From positions 186,001-250,000 of the forward strand of contig QVIN01000008.1 of the NCBI GenBank assembly GCA_003416985.1: 64,000 bases of DNA. Reading direction: 5' to 3'. The stretch comes from Duganella sp. BJB480. Lineage in GTDB: Bacteria; Pseudomonadota; Gammaproteobacteria; Burkholderiales; Burkholderiaceae_D. The notes under the pieces were generated by a model. It searched no databases and had not been told where the DNA came from. It saw nothing but the letters and a program-made list of their open reading frames with translations. Shown one piece after another: positions 33,827-42,673 of the stretch. Each line of letters begins with the position of its first letter. Position 1 is the first letter of the stretch. Both the position numbers and the translations under genes were made by a program.

Positions 33827-36028
33827 CTAGCGCGTCGACAGCCGCTCGGCGACGATCTTCGGCGTGATAAAGACCAGCAATTCCGTCTTGTCGTTGGTGC
33901 GGCTGTTGCTGCGGAACAGATAGCCGAGCACCGGCACGTCGCCCAGCAGCGGCACCTTGTCGGTGGTGTTGCGCTCGGTCTGCTGGTAGATCCCGCCCAG
34001 CACCACGGTGCCGCCGTTCTCGACCATGACCTGGGTCTTGACGTGCTTGGTGTCGATGGCGAAGCCGGCGCGGGTTTCCTGGCCGACGCTGTCCTTGTTG
34101 ACGTCGACGTCGATGACGACGTTGCCGTCCGGCGTGATCTGCGGCGTCACCTCCAGCCGCAGGTTGGCCTTGCGGAACATGATCGAGGTGGCGCCGCTGC
34201 TGGTGGCCACCTGGTAGGGCAGCTCGATGCCCTGCTCGATCAGCGCGATGGCCTTGTCGGCGGTGATCACGCGCGGGCTGGAGATGATCTTGCCGGTGCC
34301 GTCGGCCTCCAGCGCGGACAGCTCCAGGTTGAGGAAGCGGTTGGCGGCCGACGAGAACAGGCTGACCGCCAGGTTGCCGGCCTGGGCGCCGTTGATGGCG
34401 CCGGCCGGCAGGTTGATGAACTGGCTGTTGCCGAAGCTGGTGTCGGTGGCCTTGATCTGGCCGGTCACCTCGCCCACGCCGGTGATGTTGCCGCCGATCG
34501 CCACGCGGGTGTTGCTGGTGCCGAGCTGGTAGCCGGAGTCGCCGCCGCGCTGGGTGCGCAGGTCGGCGAAGCCCAGCTTGGCGCCGAGGTTGCGGGTGAA
34601 GGTGTCGCTGGCCTCGACGATGCGGGCCTCGATCAGCACCTGCTTGGAGGCGATGTCGGTCTTGGCGATCAGCTTGCGCACGTCCTCCAGCTTGGAGGCG
34701 ATGTCGGTGATAAACAGCTGGTTGGTGCGCGGCTCGATGATGGCGCTGCCGCGCTTGGACAGGATGCGGTTCTTGCTGTCGCCGCCCCCCTCCAGCCCGA
34801 ACACGGTCTTGAAGGCGTCGGCCTTCTGGTAGTTCAGCTGGAAGATCTCGGACTTCAATGGCTCAAGGTCGGCGATCTGGGCGCGCTGCTCCAGCTCCAG
34901 CTTTTCCTTGGTCAGCAGCTCCTCCTTGGGCGCGATCCACAGCACCGAGCCGTTCTTGCGCATGTCCAGGCCCTTGGCCTGCAGCACCACGTCCAGCGCC
35001 TGGTCCCACGGCACCTCCTTCAGGCGCAGCGTCAGGTTGCCGGCGACGCTGTCGCTGGTGATGATGTTCAGGCCGGAGATGTCGGCGATCGCCTGCAGCG
35101 CCGCGCGCACCTCGACGTTCTGGAAATTGAACGACAGCTTCTCGCCGCGGTAGCCCTGGGTGCCCTGGGTCAGCTTGTTCGGGTCCTCCTTGATCGGCTT
35201 GACGTCGATCACCAGCTGGGTGTCGCTCTGGTAGACGGTCTGTTCCCACAGGCCGCGCGCCTCGATGGTCATGCGTGTGTTGTCACCCTGCGGCACGGTG
35301 GTGACCAGCGCCACCGGGGTGCCGAAGTCGCTCACGTCGAGCCGGCGGCGCAGGCTTTCCGGCACGCCGGTCTTGAGGAAGTCCACCACCACGCCGGTCG
35401 GCGTCTGGCGCACGTCCACCGCCACCTGGCTGTTGGGCAGGTCGACCACCACCCGGCCCTCGCCGTTGGCGCCACGGCGGAAGTCCATGTCGCGCAACAG
35501 CTGACGCGCGGCCGGCGCCGGCGGCGCTGCGGCGGCGACAGGCAGGCCCTTGGCGTCGACCGCCTGGGCCAGGCCGCCGGAACCGTCGATGGTCAGGATG
35601 ACGGCGTTGCCGTCGATGGCGGTGGCGTAGTTCAGGCTGCGCTTGAGGTTGAACACCAGGCGCGAGCGCTCGCCGGCCTGCACCACGTTCACGCCGCGCA
35701 GCTCGCCCAGGTTCAAGTCCTGCACGGTCTTGCCGGTGGCGTTGGCGGTGGCGCCGAAGTCCAGCGCGATGCGCGGCGGATTGGTGATGGCGAAGCCGAT
35801 CGGCAGCTTGGCCGGCGGATTCCTCAGCGCGATCTTGACGATCACGTTCGAGCCCTGCTGGTTGGCGGTGATGCCCTCGATGGCGTTGGCGGCGGGCGCG
35901 GGGACGGCCGCCTCCGGCGCGTTCTGGGCGCGGACCGCGGCGGGCAGCTGCATGGCGAGGGCGAAAGCGAGCACCGGCATCCAGCTGGCGACGGCCAGGG
36001 CGCGCCGGGGCGTGATGTGAGCGGTCAT
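33827..36028 (-). CDS. pilQ: Type IV pilus secretin PilQ
   Basis: The ATG at 36026-36028 overlaps the pilP stop and gives 733 residues. A signal peptide ends AVRAQ. Two AMIN domains follow (first ITANQQGSNVIVKIALRN; second with RVVVDLPNSQVAVDV). Then come an STN/N0 domain (FNFQNVEVRAALQAIADISG), an N1 domain, and the secretin core with VLIEARIVEASDTFTRNLG and VTPQITPDGNVVIDVDVN. It forms the outer-membrane ring through which the type IV pilus passes, with AMIN domains contacting peptidoglycan. It is last of the pilMNOPQ series. Confidence 0.97.
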   Translation of the reverse strand: MTAHITPRRALAVASWMPVLAFALAMQLPAAVRAQNAPEAAVPAPAANAIEGITANQQGSNVIVKIALRNPPAKLPIGFAITNPPRIALDFGATANATGKTVQDLNLGELRGVNVVQAGERSRLVFNLKRSLNYATAIDGNAVILTIDGSGGLAQAVDAKGLPVAAAAPPAPAARQLLRDMDFRRGANGEGRVVVDLPNSQVAVDVRQTPTGVVVDFLKTGVPESLRRRLDVSDFGTPVALVTTVPQGDNTRMTIEARGLWEQTVYQSDTQLVIDVKPIKEDPNKLTQGTQGYRGEKLSFNFQNVEVRAALQAIADISGLNIITSDSVAGNLTLRLKEVPWDQALDVVLQAKGLDMRKNGSVLWIAPKEELLTKEKLELEQRAQIADLEPLKSEIFQLNYQKADAFKTVFGLEGGGDSKNRILSKRGSAIIEPRTNQLFITDIASKLEDVRKLIAKTDIASKQVLIEARIVEASDTFTRNLGAKLGFADLRTQRGGDSGYQLGTSNTRVAIGGNITGVGEVTGQIKATDTSFGNSQFINLPAGAINGAQAGNLAVSLFSSAANRFLNLELSALEADGTGKIISSPRVITADKAIALIEQGIELPYQVATSSGATSIMFRKANLRLEVTPQITPDGNVVIDVDVNKDSVGQETRAGFAIDTKHVKTQVMVENGGTVVLGGIYQQTERNTTDKVPLLGDVPVLGYLFRSNSRTNDKTELLVFITPKIVAERLSTR

Positions 36029-36567
36029 TTGGTGTTCTCCTTGCTTTCCTGCAGTTCCAACTTGGATATGCGTTCGACCCAGTCGCCGCCCGCATCCTGT
36101 ACGATTTCCTTGACGCTGACGCTGTTGTCGGTGATGGCGGTGATCAGGCCGAAGTTCTGGCCCACGTGCTGGCCCGCCACCACGTGGTACAGGCCGCGGT
36201 CCACCTGCAGCAGCGCGTACAGCACGCCCTTCTGCTGCACCGTGCCGACCATCTTGACGGTGTCGAGCGGGAAGCCCTCCAGCAATTCCTTGCGCCGGTC
36301 CATGTCCGGCTTGATGCCGTTGGCGCCCCTGGCCGAGGCCTTGGCCAGCTCGGCGAGCAGCTTGTTGGGATTGAAGGGATCGATGGCGTCGGCCTGGGCG
36401 TAGGCGAAGGGGATGAAGGTCTTGGGCTCGGCCAGCGGCGGCACCGCCACCTTGGCCTGGGCATCGACCTGCTTCATCCACGCGCGCACCTCCTGCACGT
36501 CGCTGTCGCCGCAGCCGGACAGCAGCAGCAACGGGGCCAGCAGAATGGCCGGGGTCAGGGTTCTCAT
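36025..36567 (-). CDS. pilP: Type IV pilus inner-membrane lipoprotein PilP
   Basis: The 180-residue lipoprotein has a signal ending LLLSGC. A linker (FIPFAYAQADAIDPFNPNKL) binds PilNO, and the C-terminal HR beta-domain (TVKMVGTVQQKGVLYALLQV to HVVAGQHVGQNFGLI) docks on PilQ. It bridges the inner-membrane platform and the secretin. Starts and stops overlap by 4 bases with pilO upstream and pilQ downstream, showing translational coupling. Confidence 0.96.
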   Translation of the reverse strand: MRTLTPAILLAPLLLLSGCGDSDVQEVRAWMKQVDAQAKVAVPPLAEPKTFIPFAYAQADAIDPFNPNKLLAELAKASARGANGIKPDMDRRKELLEGFPLDTVKMVGTVQQKGVLYALLQVDRGLYHVVAGQHVGQNFGLITAITDNSVSVKEIVQDAGGDWVERISKLELQESKENTK

Positions 36568-37232
36568 GATTTTTTCGCCGCCTTTTTCTTGTCGGCGGCG
36601 GCCTTGCGCTGGGCGCTGACCTCCTCCGGATCCAGGTAGCGGAAGGTCTTGACCACCGCCTCCAGGGTCAGCACGCCGTCCTTGCCGGCGTTCAGGCTCA
36701 TGTTGTTGAGCGTGACGATGCGCGACAGGTTGGCCATGTTGCCGGCGAAGGCGCCGATGTCGTGGTAGCTGCCGGTCACCTTGATGTTGATCGGCAGTTC
36801 GGCGTAGTAATCCTTGACCACCACCTGCGCCGGCGTGAACGACTCGAACTGCAGGCCGCTGCCGGTGCCGGCGCGGCCGATGTCCTTGAGCAGCGCGTCC
36901 ATCTCGGCCTTGCTCGGCAGCTGTTTCTGCAGCCGGTCCACGTACTGGTCCACCTGCGCCTTCTGCGCCCGCAGCGCCTCCAGGTTGATCGCCTGCGCGG
37001 TCTTGAACTTGTACTCGTCGCGCAGCTTGAGTTCGGCCTGGGCGCCGGCGTCCTGCTCCTCGAACTGCGAGCTCCAGTAGAGGAAATAGCCGGCCGCCAC
37101 CACGGCCGCCATCACGCCCACGCTGCACAGCACGCGCGGCGCCAGCGGCCACTGGCCCGGATGGCGTCCGCCGAGATTGCGGAACTGGTCGGCGAATTGC
37201 GCGCCGAGCGCGTTCAGATCGAGCTTGGCCAT
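36564..37232 (-). CDS. pilO: Type IV pilus alignment protein PilO
   Basis: The 222-residue protein has a short cytoplasmic start, one membrane helix (VLCSVGVMAAVVAAGYFLYW), a periplasmic coiled coil (QAINLEALRAQKAQVDQYV), then a ferredoxin-like domain with FTPAQVVVKDYYAELPINI. It ends in a Lys/Ala-rich tail. PilO pairs with PilN to form the alignment complex. It starts 1 base beyond the pilN stop and overlaps pilP by 4 bases. Confidence 0.96.
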   Translation of the reverse strand: MAKLDLNALGAQFADQFRNLGGRHPGQWPLAPRVLCSVGVMAAVVAAGYFLYWSSQFEEQDAGAQAELKLRDEYKFKTAQAINLEALRAQKAQVDQYVDRLQKQLPSKAEMDALLKDIGRAGTGSGLQFESFTPAQVVVKDYYAELPINIKVTGSYHDIGAFAGNMANLSRIVTLNNMSLNAGKDGVLTLEAVVKTFRYLDPEEVSAQRKAAADKKKAAKKS

Positions 37233-37233
37233 G

Positions 37234-37878
37234 TTATCCGCGCTCCTGGTTCTTGGCCGGCTGGCCGCTGGCCGGGGCGCCGCCCTTGCCCTTGGCGCCG
37301 GTGGCGGCCGCATCCTTGTCGCGCGGACGCTTGATGGTGACCGACAGGTTGAACTCCACCACCTTCTTGGCGGTCTTGCCCTGCCCCAGGCCGGTGGACT
37401 TCACCTCGATCAGCTCGGGCCGTTCCAGCCACGGCGACACGCCGGCCAGGTTGCCCAGCAGCTCGGACACCCGCTCCTGCGACTGCGCATAGCCGCCGAT
37501 GGCGACCTTCTGGCCCTCCTGCTTGAAGCCCTTGAGGTAGACGCCGGCCGGGATCTGCTTGACCAGTTCGTCCAGCAGGTAGACCGGCTGGTTGCGGTCG
37601 CCCTGCAAGTCCTCCACCGCCTGCTGGCGCGCCTTGAGCGCCTCGATCTCCTGCTTCAGCGTGGCGATCTCGGCGATCTTCTTGTCGAGGCCGGAGATGG
37701 CGGTCTTGATCACCTGGTTGCGTTCGTTCTGGATGGAGATCGCGCGGGCGTTGTAGCCGCCCACGACCAGCACCACGCCGACGCCGACGATGGCGCCCAG
37801 CGCCAGCAGCGCGAAGAAGGCGGCCTTCTTTTGCTTGCGCTTTTCCTCGCGGTGCGGCAGCAGGTTAATTTTGATCAT
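37234..37878 (-). CDS. pilN: Type IV pilus alignment protein PilN
   Basis: The protein starts MIKINLLPHREEKRKQKKAA; the INLLP motif inserts into PilM and is the family hallmark. One membrane helix (FFALLALGAIVGVGVVLVV), a coiled coil and a ferredoxin-like domain (IPAGVYLKGFKQEGQKVAI) follow. The 214-residue length includes a Lys/Gly/Ala-rich tail. Its ATG overlaps the pilM stop. Confidence 0.96.
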   Translation of the reverse strand: MIKINLLPHREEKRKQKKAAFFALLALGAIVGVGVVLVVGGYNARAISIQNERNQVIKTAISGLDKKIAEIATLKQEIEALKARQQAVEDLQGDRNQPVYLLDELVKQIPAGVYLKGFKQEGQKVAIGGYAQSQERVSELLGNLAGVSPWLERPELIEVKSTGLGQGKTAKKVVEFNLSVTIKRPRDKDAAATGAKGKGGAPASGQPAKNQERG

Positions 37879-38954
37879 CAGCCGAACCTCCGCAAGGCCA
37901 GGCCGCAGGCGACCAGGTAGGCCGGGGCGTCGCTGCGCAGCTGCGACTCGCGCACCGAGCCGCCCAGCTGCATGCCCTTGAACGGCGAGATCACGGCGCT
38001 GGATATCCGGGTGCGGCTGGCCACCATTTCCAGCAAGCCCGGCAGCAGCGCGCAGCCGCCGGCCAGGAACAGCTGGTCGACCCGCGTGTACGGCGTCGAG
38101 GTGTAGAAGAACTGGATGGCGCGCGTGACTTCCAGCGCGGCGCTTTCCAGGAAGGGCGTCAGCAGCTCGGCCTGGTAGGTGTCGGGCAGGTCGCCGGATT
38201 TCTTGCGGGCCTCGGCCTCGTCGTAGCTCAGGCCGAAGGTGCGCACGATGTCCTGGGTCAGCGCGTTGCCGCCGAAGGGCTGCTCGCGCTCGTAGACGGT
38301 GACGCCGTCCAGCATCACCGAGATGTGCGTGACCTGGGCGCCGATCTGGAACAGCGCCACCACCTGACCGGCGCCGGCCTCGGGCAGCTGGGCGGTCACG
38401 CGGTCCAGCGCGGCGCGGGCGGCGTAGGATTCGATGTCCATCACGGTGGCCTTCAGGCCGGAGGCCTCGGCGATGGCGACGCGGTCCTCGACCTTCTCGC
38501 GGCGCGAGGCGGCCAGCATGACCTCGATGTCCTCGGCCGAGTTGGCGGCCGGGCCGATGACGTCGAAGTCCAGGCTGACCTCGTCGAGCGCGAACGGGAT
38601 GTACTGGCTGGCCTCGGATTCGACCTGCACTTCCAGCTGGTCTTCCGACATGCCGGCCGGCAGGATGATTTTCTTGGTGATGACGGAGGCGGGCGGCATG
38701 CCCAGCGCCACCAGCCGGGTGCGGGTGCCGCTCTTCTTCCAGACCCGGCGCACGGCGTCGACCACCTGGTCCATGTTCTCGATATTGCCGTCGACCACGG
38801 CGCCGCGCGGCAGCGGCTCGGCGGCGTAGCGCTCGAGCCGGTACTCGCCCTTGCCGCCCTGCGCCAGCTCGACCAGGCGAACGCTGGAGGTGCTGATGTC
38901 GATGCCCACCAGCGGCGGATTGCCCTGCCCCAGCAGCGCCTTGATATCGATCAT
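37878..38954 (-). CDS. pilM: Type IV pilus ATPase-like assembly protein PilM
   Basis: The ATG at 38952-38954 gives 358 residues of the actin-like fold: LVGIDISTSSVRLVELAQ as phosphate-1, VALFQIGAQVTHISVML as phosphate-2, and LFLAGGCALLPGLLEMV near the C-terminus. PilM binds ATP and the N-terminus of PilN on the cytoplasmic face of the pilus machine. It is first of pilMNOPQ and divergent from mrcA, the classic arrangement in beta- and gammaproteobacteria. The frame extends to 39074 without conserved sequence. Confidence 0.97.
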   Translation of the reverse strand: MIDIKALLGQGNPPLVGIDISTSSVRLVELAQGGKGEYRLERYAAEPLPRGAVVDGNIENMDQVVDAVRRVWKKSGTRTRLVALGMPPASVITKKIILPAGMSEDQLEVQVESEASQYIPFALDEVSLDFDVIGPAANSAEDIEVMLAASRREKVEDRVAIAEASGLKATVMDIESYAARAALDRVTAQLPEAGAGQVVALFQIGAQVTHISVMLDGVTVYEREQPFGGNALTQDIVRTFGLSYDEAEARKKSGDLPDTYQAELLTPFLESAALEVTRAIQFFYTSTPYTRVDQLFLAGGCALLPGLLEMVASRTRISSAVISPFKGMQLGGSVRESQLRSDAPAYLVACGLALRRFG

Positions 38955-39074
38955 ACGAGCCTCCCGGCGCCACGGCTGGCGCCCGGATTTCTTTGCCGCC
39001 GAATCAACATTCGAACAGTGTGCATTTAGGAACTCGTTTGAAAACCAGCGTTTAGCCTGCTTATCTATGACCAC

Positions 39075-39103
39075 ACATTAAATCCTGCCTATATAAGTGT
39101 AAA
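39075..39103 (-). promoter_or_regulatory. Possible sigma-70 promoter for pilM
   Basis: On the minus strand TTTACA (39098-39103) is followed after 17 bases by TAATGT (39075-39080), 120 bases before the pilM ATG. The -35 is good and the -10 poor. The 337-base gap 38955-39291 between pilM and mrcA is AT-rich relative to the window, as expected for a divergent control region. No operator repeat stands out in it. Confidence 0.3.
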
Positions 39104-39253
39104 GGTATTTCTATTGTGCACAATTGGCATGGTGTGAGGGTTTCGCCACACTTTTCCGGCGCTCCGTGGCCGCAAAAACAACTGAGTTGCTTTGTTGCTT
39201 ACAGGTAAAGATTCCTGTCCACAGGCAGTGCGCGCCGCGACCCTTGCCTCGCT

Positions 39254-39259
39254 TATAAT
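39254..39259 (+). promoter_or_regulatory. TATAAT -10 element upstream of mrcA
   Basis: A perfect TATAAT lies 32 bases upstream of the mrcA ATG. A convincing -35 is absent at 16-18 bases further up (GC-rich CGCGCC there), so it may be an activated or weak promoter. It lies in the divergent pilM-mrcA control region. Confidence 0.4.
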
Positions 39260-39291
39260 GGCCCGCAAACATAACTGAGAGATCGCACTGC

Positions 39292-41643
39292 ATGGCTTCT
39301 TCTTCCAATTCGGCCCCGCCACCTTCGAATCCGCCCGGCAAACCGGCGGGCAAACCCGCCACCCGCTTCTTCCTGCTGGCCGGCCTGTCCGTGGTCGGCC
39401 TCGGGCTGGTGGGCCTGCTGCTGGTGGTGTTCGGGCTGGCGATGGCCTACCCCAACCTGCCCGAGCTCGACACGCTGACCGACTACCGTCCGAAGATGCC
39501 GCTGCGTATCTTCTCGGCCGACAACGTGCTGATCGGCGAGTTCGGCGAGGAGCGCCGCAACCTGGTACGCATCAAGGACATCCCCGACGTGATGAAGAAG
39601 GCCGTGCTGGCGATCGAGGACGACCGCTTCTACGAGCACGGCGGCGTCGACTACACCGGCATCCTGCGCGCGACCATCCACAACGCCACCGGCGGCGCCA
39701 AGCAGGGCGCGTCGACCATCACCCAGCAGGTGGCGCGCAACTTCTTCCTGTCGAGCGAGCAGACGCTCAAGCGCAAGGCCTACGAGGTGCTGCTGGCCTG
39801 GAAGATCGAGAAGAACCTCAGCAAGGACCAGATCCTCGAGGTCTACATGAACCAGATCTACCTGGGCCAGCGCGCCTATGGTTTCTCGTCGGCCGCGCAA
39901 ATCTATTTCGGCAAGAACCTGAAAGACATTAGCGTGGCCGAGGCGGCCATGCTGGCCGGCCTGCCGAAGGCGCCGTCGGCCTACAACCCGGTGGTCAACC
40001 CCAAACGCGCGCGCACCCGCCAGCAGTACATCCTGCAGCGCATGCACGAGCTCGGCTACATCACCGACAAGCAGTTCGAGGAGGCCAAGGCCGAGCAGCT
40101 GAAGGTCAAGACCGACAGCAGCGAGTTCGGCGTGCACGCCGAGTACGTGGCCGAGATGGCGCGCCAGCTGGTCTACGAGCAGTTCAAGGAAGACACCTAC
40201 ACGCGCGGCCTGAACGTGTTCACCACCATCACCAAGGCCGACCAGGACGCCGCCTACCTGGCGCTGCGCAAGGGCGTGATGGACTACGAGAAGCGCCACG
40301 CGTATCGCGGCCCGGAAGCCTACATCGACATCCCGCAGAACAAGGAGGAGGCGGACGACGCCATCGAGACCGAGCTGGCCGACCATCCGGACAGCGACGA
40401 CATCGTGGCCGCCATGGTGCTGGCCGCCACGCCGCAGCTGATCACCGCCGTCACCGCCACCGGCGAGGAAATCAAGATCAGCGGACCGGGGCTGGAGATG
40501 GGCCGCTCGTGGCTGTCCGACAAGGCCGCGCCGAACAAGCGCATCCGCCGCGGCGCGGTGATCCGCGTCATGCAGGAGGGTAAGGACTGGCAGGTGACGC
40601 AGCTGCCGGAAATCGAATCGGCGTTCGTCGCGGCCGACACCCACGACGGCGCGATCAAGGCCATGGTGGGCGGCTTCGACTACAACCGCAGCAAGTTCAA
40701 CCACGTGACGCAGGCGTGGCGCCAGCCGGGCTCGTCGTTCAAGCCCTTCATCTACTCGGCCTCGCTGGAGCGCGGGTTGTCGCCGGCCACCATCATCAAC
40801 GACGCGCCGATCTCGTTCGACGCCGGCCAGACCGGCGGCCAGGCCTGGGAGCCGAAGAACTACGACGGCAAGTACGAGGGCCCGATGACCATGCGGCGCG
40901 GCCTGACCAAGTCCAAGAACATGATCTCGATCCGCATCCTGCACAAGATCGGCGCCAAGTACGGCCAGGAGTACACCACCCGCTTCGGCTTCGACGCCGA
41001 CAAGAACCCGCCCTACCTGACCCTGGCGCTGGGCGCGGGCAACGTCACGCCGCTGCAGATGGCCGGCGCCTACTCGGTGTTCGCCAACGGCGGCTACAAG
41101 GTCAGCCCCTACCTGATCTCCAAGGTGACCGACGCCGACGGCAAGATCCTGTCGCAGGCCAATCCCGACAAGGCCGGCGACGAGAAGAACCGCGTGATCG
41201 ACGAGCGCAACGCCTTCCTGATGGACAGCATGTTGAAGGACGTGGTGCGCTACGGCACGGCGACCAAGGCGCTGGTGCTCAAGCGTCCCGACCTGTCGGG
41301 CAAGACCGGCACCACCAACGATTCGATCGACGCCTGGTTCGCCGGCTACCAACCGCATCTGGTGGGCATCGCCTGGATCGGCTACGACCAGCCGAAGAAC
41401 CTGGGCAACCGCGAAACCGGCGGCGGCCTGGCGCTGCCGATCTGGATCGGCTACATGCAGAAGGCGCTGAAGAACATCCCGATCGAGGAGCGGGCGGTGC
41501 CGGAAGGCGTGATGCTGGTGGGCGACGAGTACTACTACACGGAGAATCCGCCGGGCACCGGCGTGCACAACATCGACGGCGCCTCGCACGGCACGCCGGC
41601 CGAGGAAAAAGCCAAGGACGCCGTGAAGAACGAGTTGTTCTAA
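39292..41643 (+). CDS. mrcA: Penicillin-binding protein 1A
   Basis: The 783-residue bifunctional peptidoglycan synthase has a cytoplasmic Ser/Pro-rich start and one membrane helix (FFLLAGLSVVGLGLVGLLL). The GT51 glycosyltransferase domain carries AVLAIEDDRFYEHGGVDYTG and GASTITQQVARNFFL. The transpeptidase domain has the catalytic Ser in GSSFKPF (about S481-x-x-K484), SKNMISIR, and SGKTGTTND. It polymerises and crosslinks lipid II products in the periplasm. It is divergent from pilM, as in many relatives (ponA). Confidence 0.97.
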   Translation: MASSSNSAPPPSNPPGKPAGKPATRFFLLAGLSVVGLGLVGLLLVVFGLAMAYPNLPELDTLTDYRPKMPLRIFSADNVLIGEFGEERRNLVRIKDIPDVMKKAVLAIEDDRFYEHGGVDYTGILRATIHNATGGAKQGASTITQQVARNFFLSSEQTLKRKAYEVLLAWKIEKNLSKDQILEVYMNQIYLGQRAYGFSSAAQIYFGKNLKDISVAEAAMLAGLPKAPSAYNPVVNPKRARTRQQYILQRMHELGYITDKQFEEAKAEQLKVKTDSSEFGVHAEYVAEMARQLVYEQFKEDTYTRGLNVFTTITKADQDAAYLALRKGVMDYEKRHAYRGPEAYIDIPQNKEEADDAIETELADHPDSDDIVAAMVLAATPQLITAVTATGEEIKISGPGLEMGRSWLSDKAAPNKRIRRGAVIRVMQEGKDWQVTQLPEIESAFVAADTHDGAIKAMVGGFDYNRSKFNHVTQAWRQPGSSFKPFIYSASLERGLSPATIINDAPISFDAGQTGGQAWEPKNYDGKYEGPMTMRRGLTKSKNMISIRILHKIGAKYGQEYTTRFGFDADKNPPYLTLALGAGNVTPLQMAGAYSVFANGGYKVSPYLISKVTDADGKILSQANPDKAGDEKNRVIDERNAFLMDSMLKDVVRYGTATKALVLKRPDLSGKTGTTNDSIDAWFAGYQPHLVGIAWIGYDQPKNLGNRETGGGLALPIWIGYMQKALKNIPIEERAVPEGVMLVGDEYYYTENPPGTGVHNIDGASHGTPAEEKAKDAVKNELF

Positions 41644-41659
41644 AAAAGCCGGAACACAA

Positions 41660-41683
41660 CCAAGGGGCCGCAAGGCCCCTTGG
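41660..41683 (+). terminator. Hairpin after mrcA
   Basis: CCAAGGGGCC (41660-41669) and GGCCCCTTGG (41674-41683) pair around a GCAA loop, a stable tetraloop, 17 bases after the mrcA stop. The following bases (TCATTG) are not T-rich, so termination would be partial; it may otherwise protect the mRNA 3' end. Confidence 0.5.
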
Positions 41684-41711
41684 TCATTGAGAGTCCACGT
41701 TGAGGAGCTGT

Positions 41712-42095
41712 ATGAAGTTGTTGTTTTCTTTGATTGCCTTGTGCTCGGCGCTGTCGGCCGTCGCGGCGGAGCCGAGCAAGTTCGCCACCGGGACGGCGGC
41801 GTTCCTGGACGCCGAGCTCCCGCAGATGGACGAAGCCGTGGCGCACAAGGACCGCGCCTACTTCGGTCCGGCACTGGCCCGCACGCAGGCGTTTCTCAAA
41901 GGCTGGAGCGGCGAGCAGCTGGAACGCGATCCGGCCTGTTCCCGGGCCCTGAGCGAGTTCCTGATTGTCGGCCTGTGCAAGATTTCACCTCCGGGCACGC
42001 TGTGCGAGCCCGAAACGTTTATCCCCAAGGTGGACAACAACATCGCGCAGTGCCGCGCCGCGGCCAAGCCGGACGAGACGGCGGCGAAGCAGTGA
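41712..42095 (+). CDS. Small exported protein of unknown function, 127 aa
   Basis: The ATG at 41712 has GAGGAG 5 bases upstream, a strong ribosome site. A signal peptide (KLLFSLIALCSALSAVAA) precedes a helical mature domain of about 108 residues with three cysteines in its second half (DPACSRAL, GLCKISPPG, TLCEPETF, plus AQCRAA near the end), which may form disulfides in the periplasm. I do not recognise the family. It lies between mrcA and the convergent cyaY. Confidence 0.7.
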   Translation: MKLLFSLIALCSALSAVAAEPSKFATGTAAFLDAELPQMDEAVAHKDRAYFGPALARTQAFLKGWSGEQLERDPACSRALSEFLIVGLCKISPPGTLCEPETFIPKVDNNIAQCRAAAKPDETAAKQ

Positions 42096-42113
42096 CGCCG
42101 CCCCTTGCGGGCC

Positions 42114-42446
42114 TTATTCGCCCAGCACCACCGGGCTGCCGCCCTGGGCGCTGACCATCTCCGACAGCGAGTAGAACAGCTCGGAGCCGTCGCGGGTGTT
42201 GAGCCACTTGCCGTCCTTCTGCTTGTAGTGGTAGCCGCCCGAACGGGAGGCCACCCACAGCTCCTGCATCGCGGCCTGGCTGTTGACGATGATCTTGGAA
42301 CCATTGTCGATAAACTCGATTTCCAGCACGTTGCCGCTGCGGCTGCACTCGACGTCGACCATGTCCTCGTCGTTCAGACGGTCCAGCGACGCCTCGATGG
42401 CGGTAAGGGTGGCCTCGGCCTGCGCCAGGAATTCTGATTCGCCCAT
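42114..42446 (-). CDS. cyaY: Iron donor protein CyaY (bacterial frataxin)
   Basis: The 110-residue protein starts with an acidic helix (ATLTAIEASLDRLNDEDMVD) that binds iron. The beta-sheet includes EIEFIDNGSKIIVN, and AMQELWVASRSGGYHYK is the frataxin signature. It regulates iron delivery to IscS/IscU in Fe-S cluster assembly. It is divergent from lptM with only 39 bases between the starts, a gene order shared by many proteobacteria. Confidence 0.96.
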   Translation of the reverse strand: MGESEFLAQAEATLTAIEASLDRLNDEDMVDVECSRSGNVLEIEFIDNGSKIIVNSQAAMQELWVASRSGGYHYKQKDGKWLNTRDGSELFYSLSEMVSAQGGSPVVLGE

Positions 42447-42485
42447 GCTACACTCCAGTATCTATAGTCAATCCGTGATTTTATC

Positions 42486-42668
42486 GTGAAGTCCACATTC
42501 CGTTTATTTATCGGCACCGTTTGCGGCACAACCGCGCTGTGCCTGACCGTCTTGTTGAGCGGCTGCGGCCAACCCGGCCCGCTGTACCTGCCCAAGGCTC
42601 CACCGGCCAAGCCCGCCAAGAGCACCGAAGCTGCCCCGGTTCCATCCACTCCAGCACCCCAACAATAA
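42486..42668 (+). CDS. lptM: LPS assembly lipoprotein LptM (YifL)
   Basis: The 60-residue lipoprotein has a signal ending LLSGC and then GQPGPLYLPKAP, the hallmark of LptM, with a Pro/Ala tail. LptM helps oxidative maturation of the LptD/E translocon at the outer membrane in E. coli. It lies 5 bases before lysA and divergent from cyaY, the usual neighbourhood. Confidence 0.93.
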   Translation: MKSTFRLFIGTVCGTTALCLTVLLSGCGQPGPLYLPKAPPAKPAKSTEAAPVPSTPAPQQ

Positions 42669-42673
42669 TCCTT

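Noticed and set aside
33812..36403. 863-codon plus-strand frame over pilQ
   Set aside because: It is antisense to the secretin, whose domains are complete and in the expected operon.
39253..41874. 873-codon frame antisense to mrcA
   Set aside because: The plus strand carries full glycosyltransferase and transpeptidase motifs; the antisense product is His/Val/Leu/Gly-rich with no recognisable domain.
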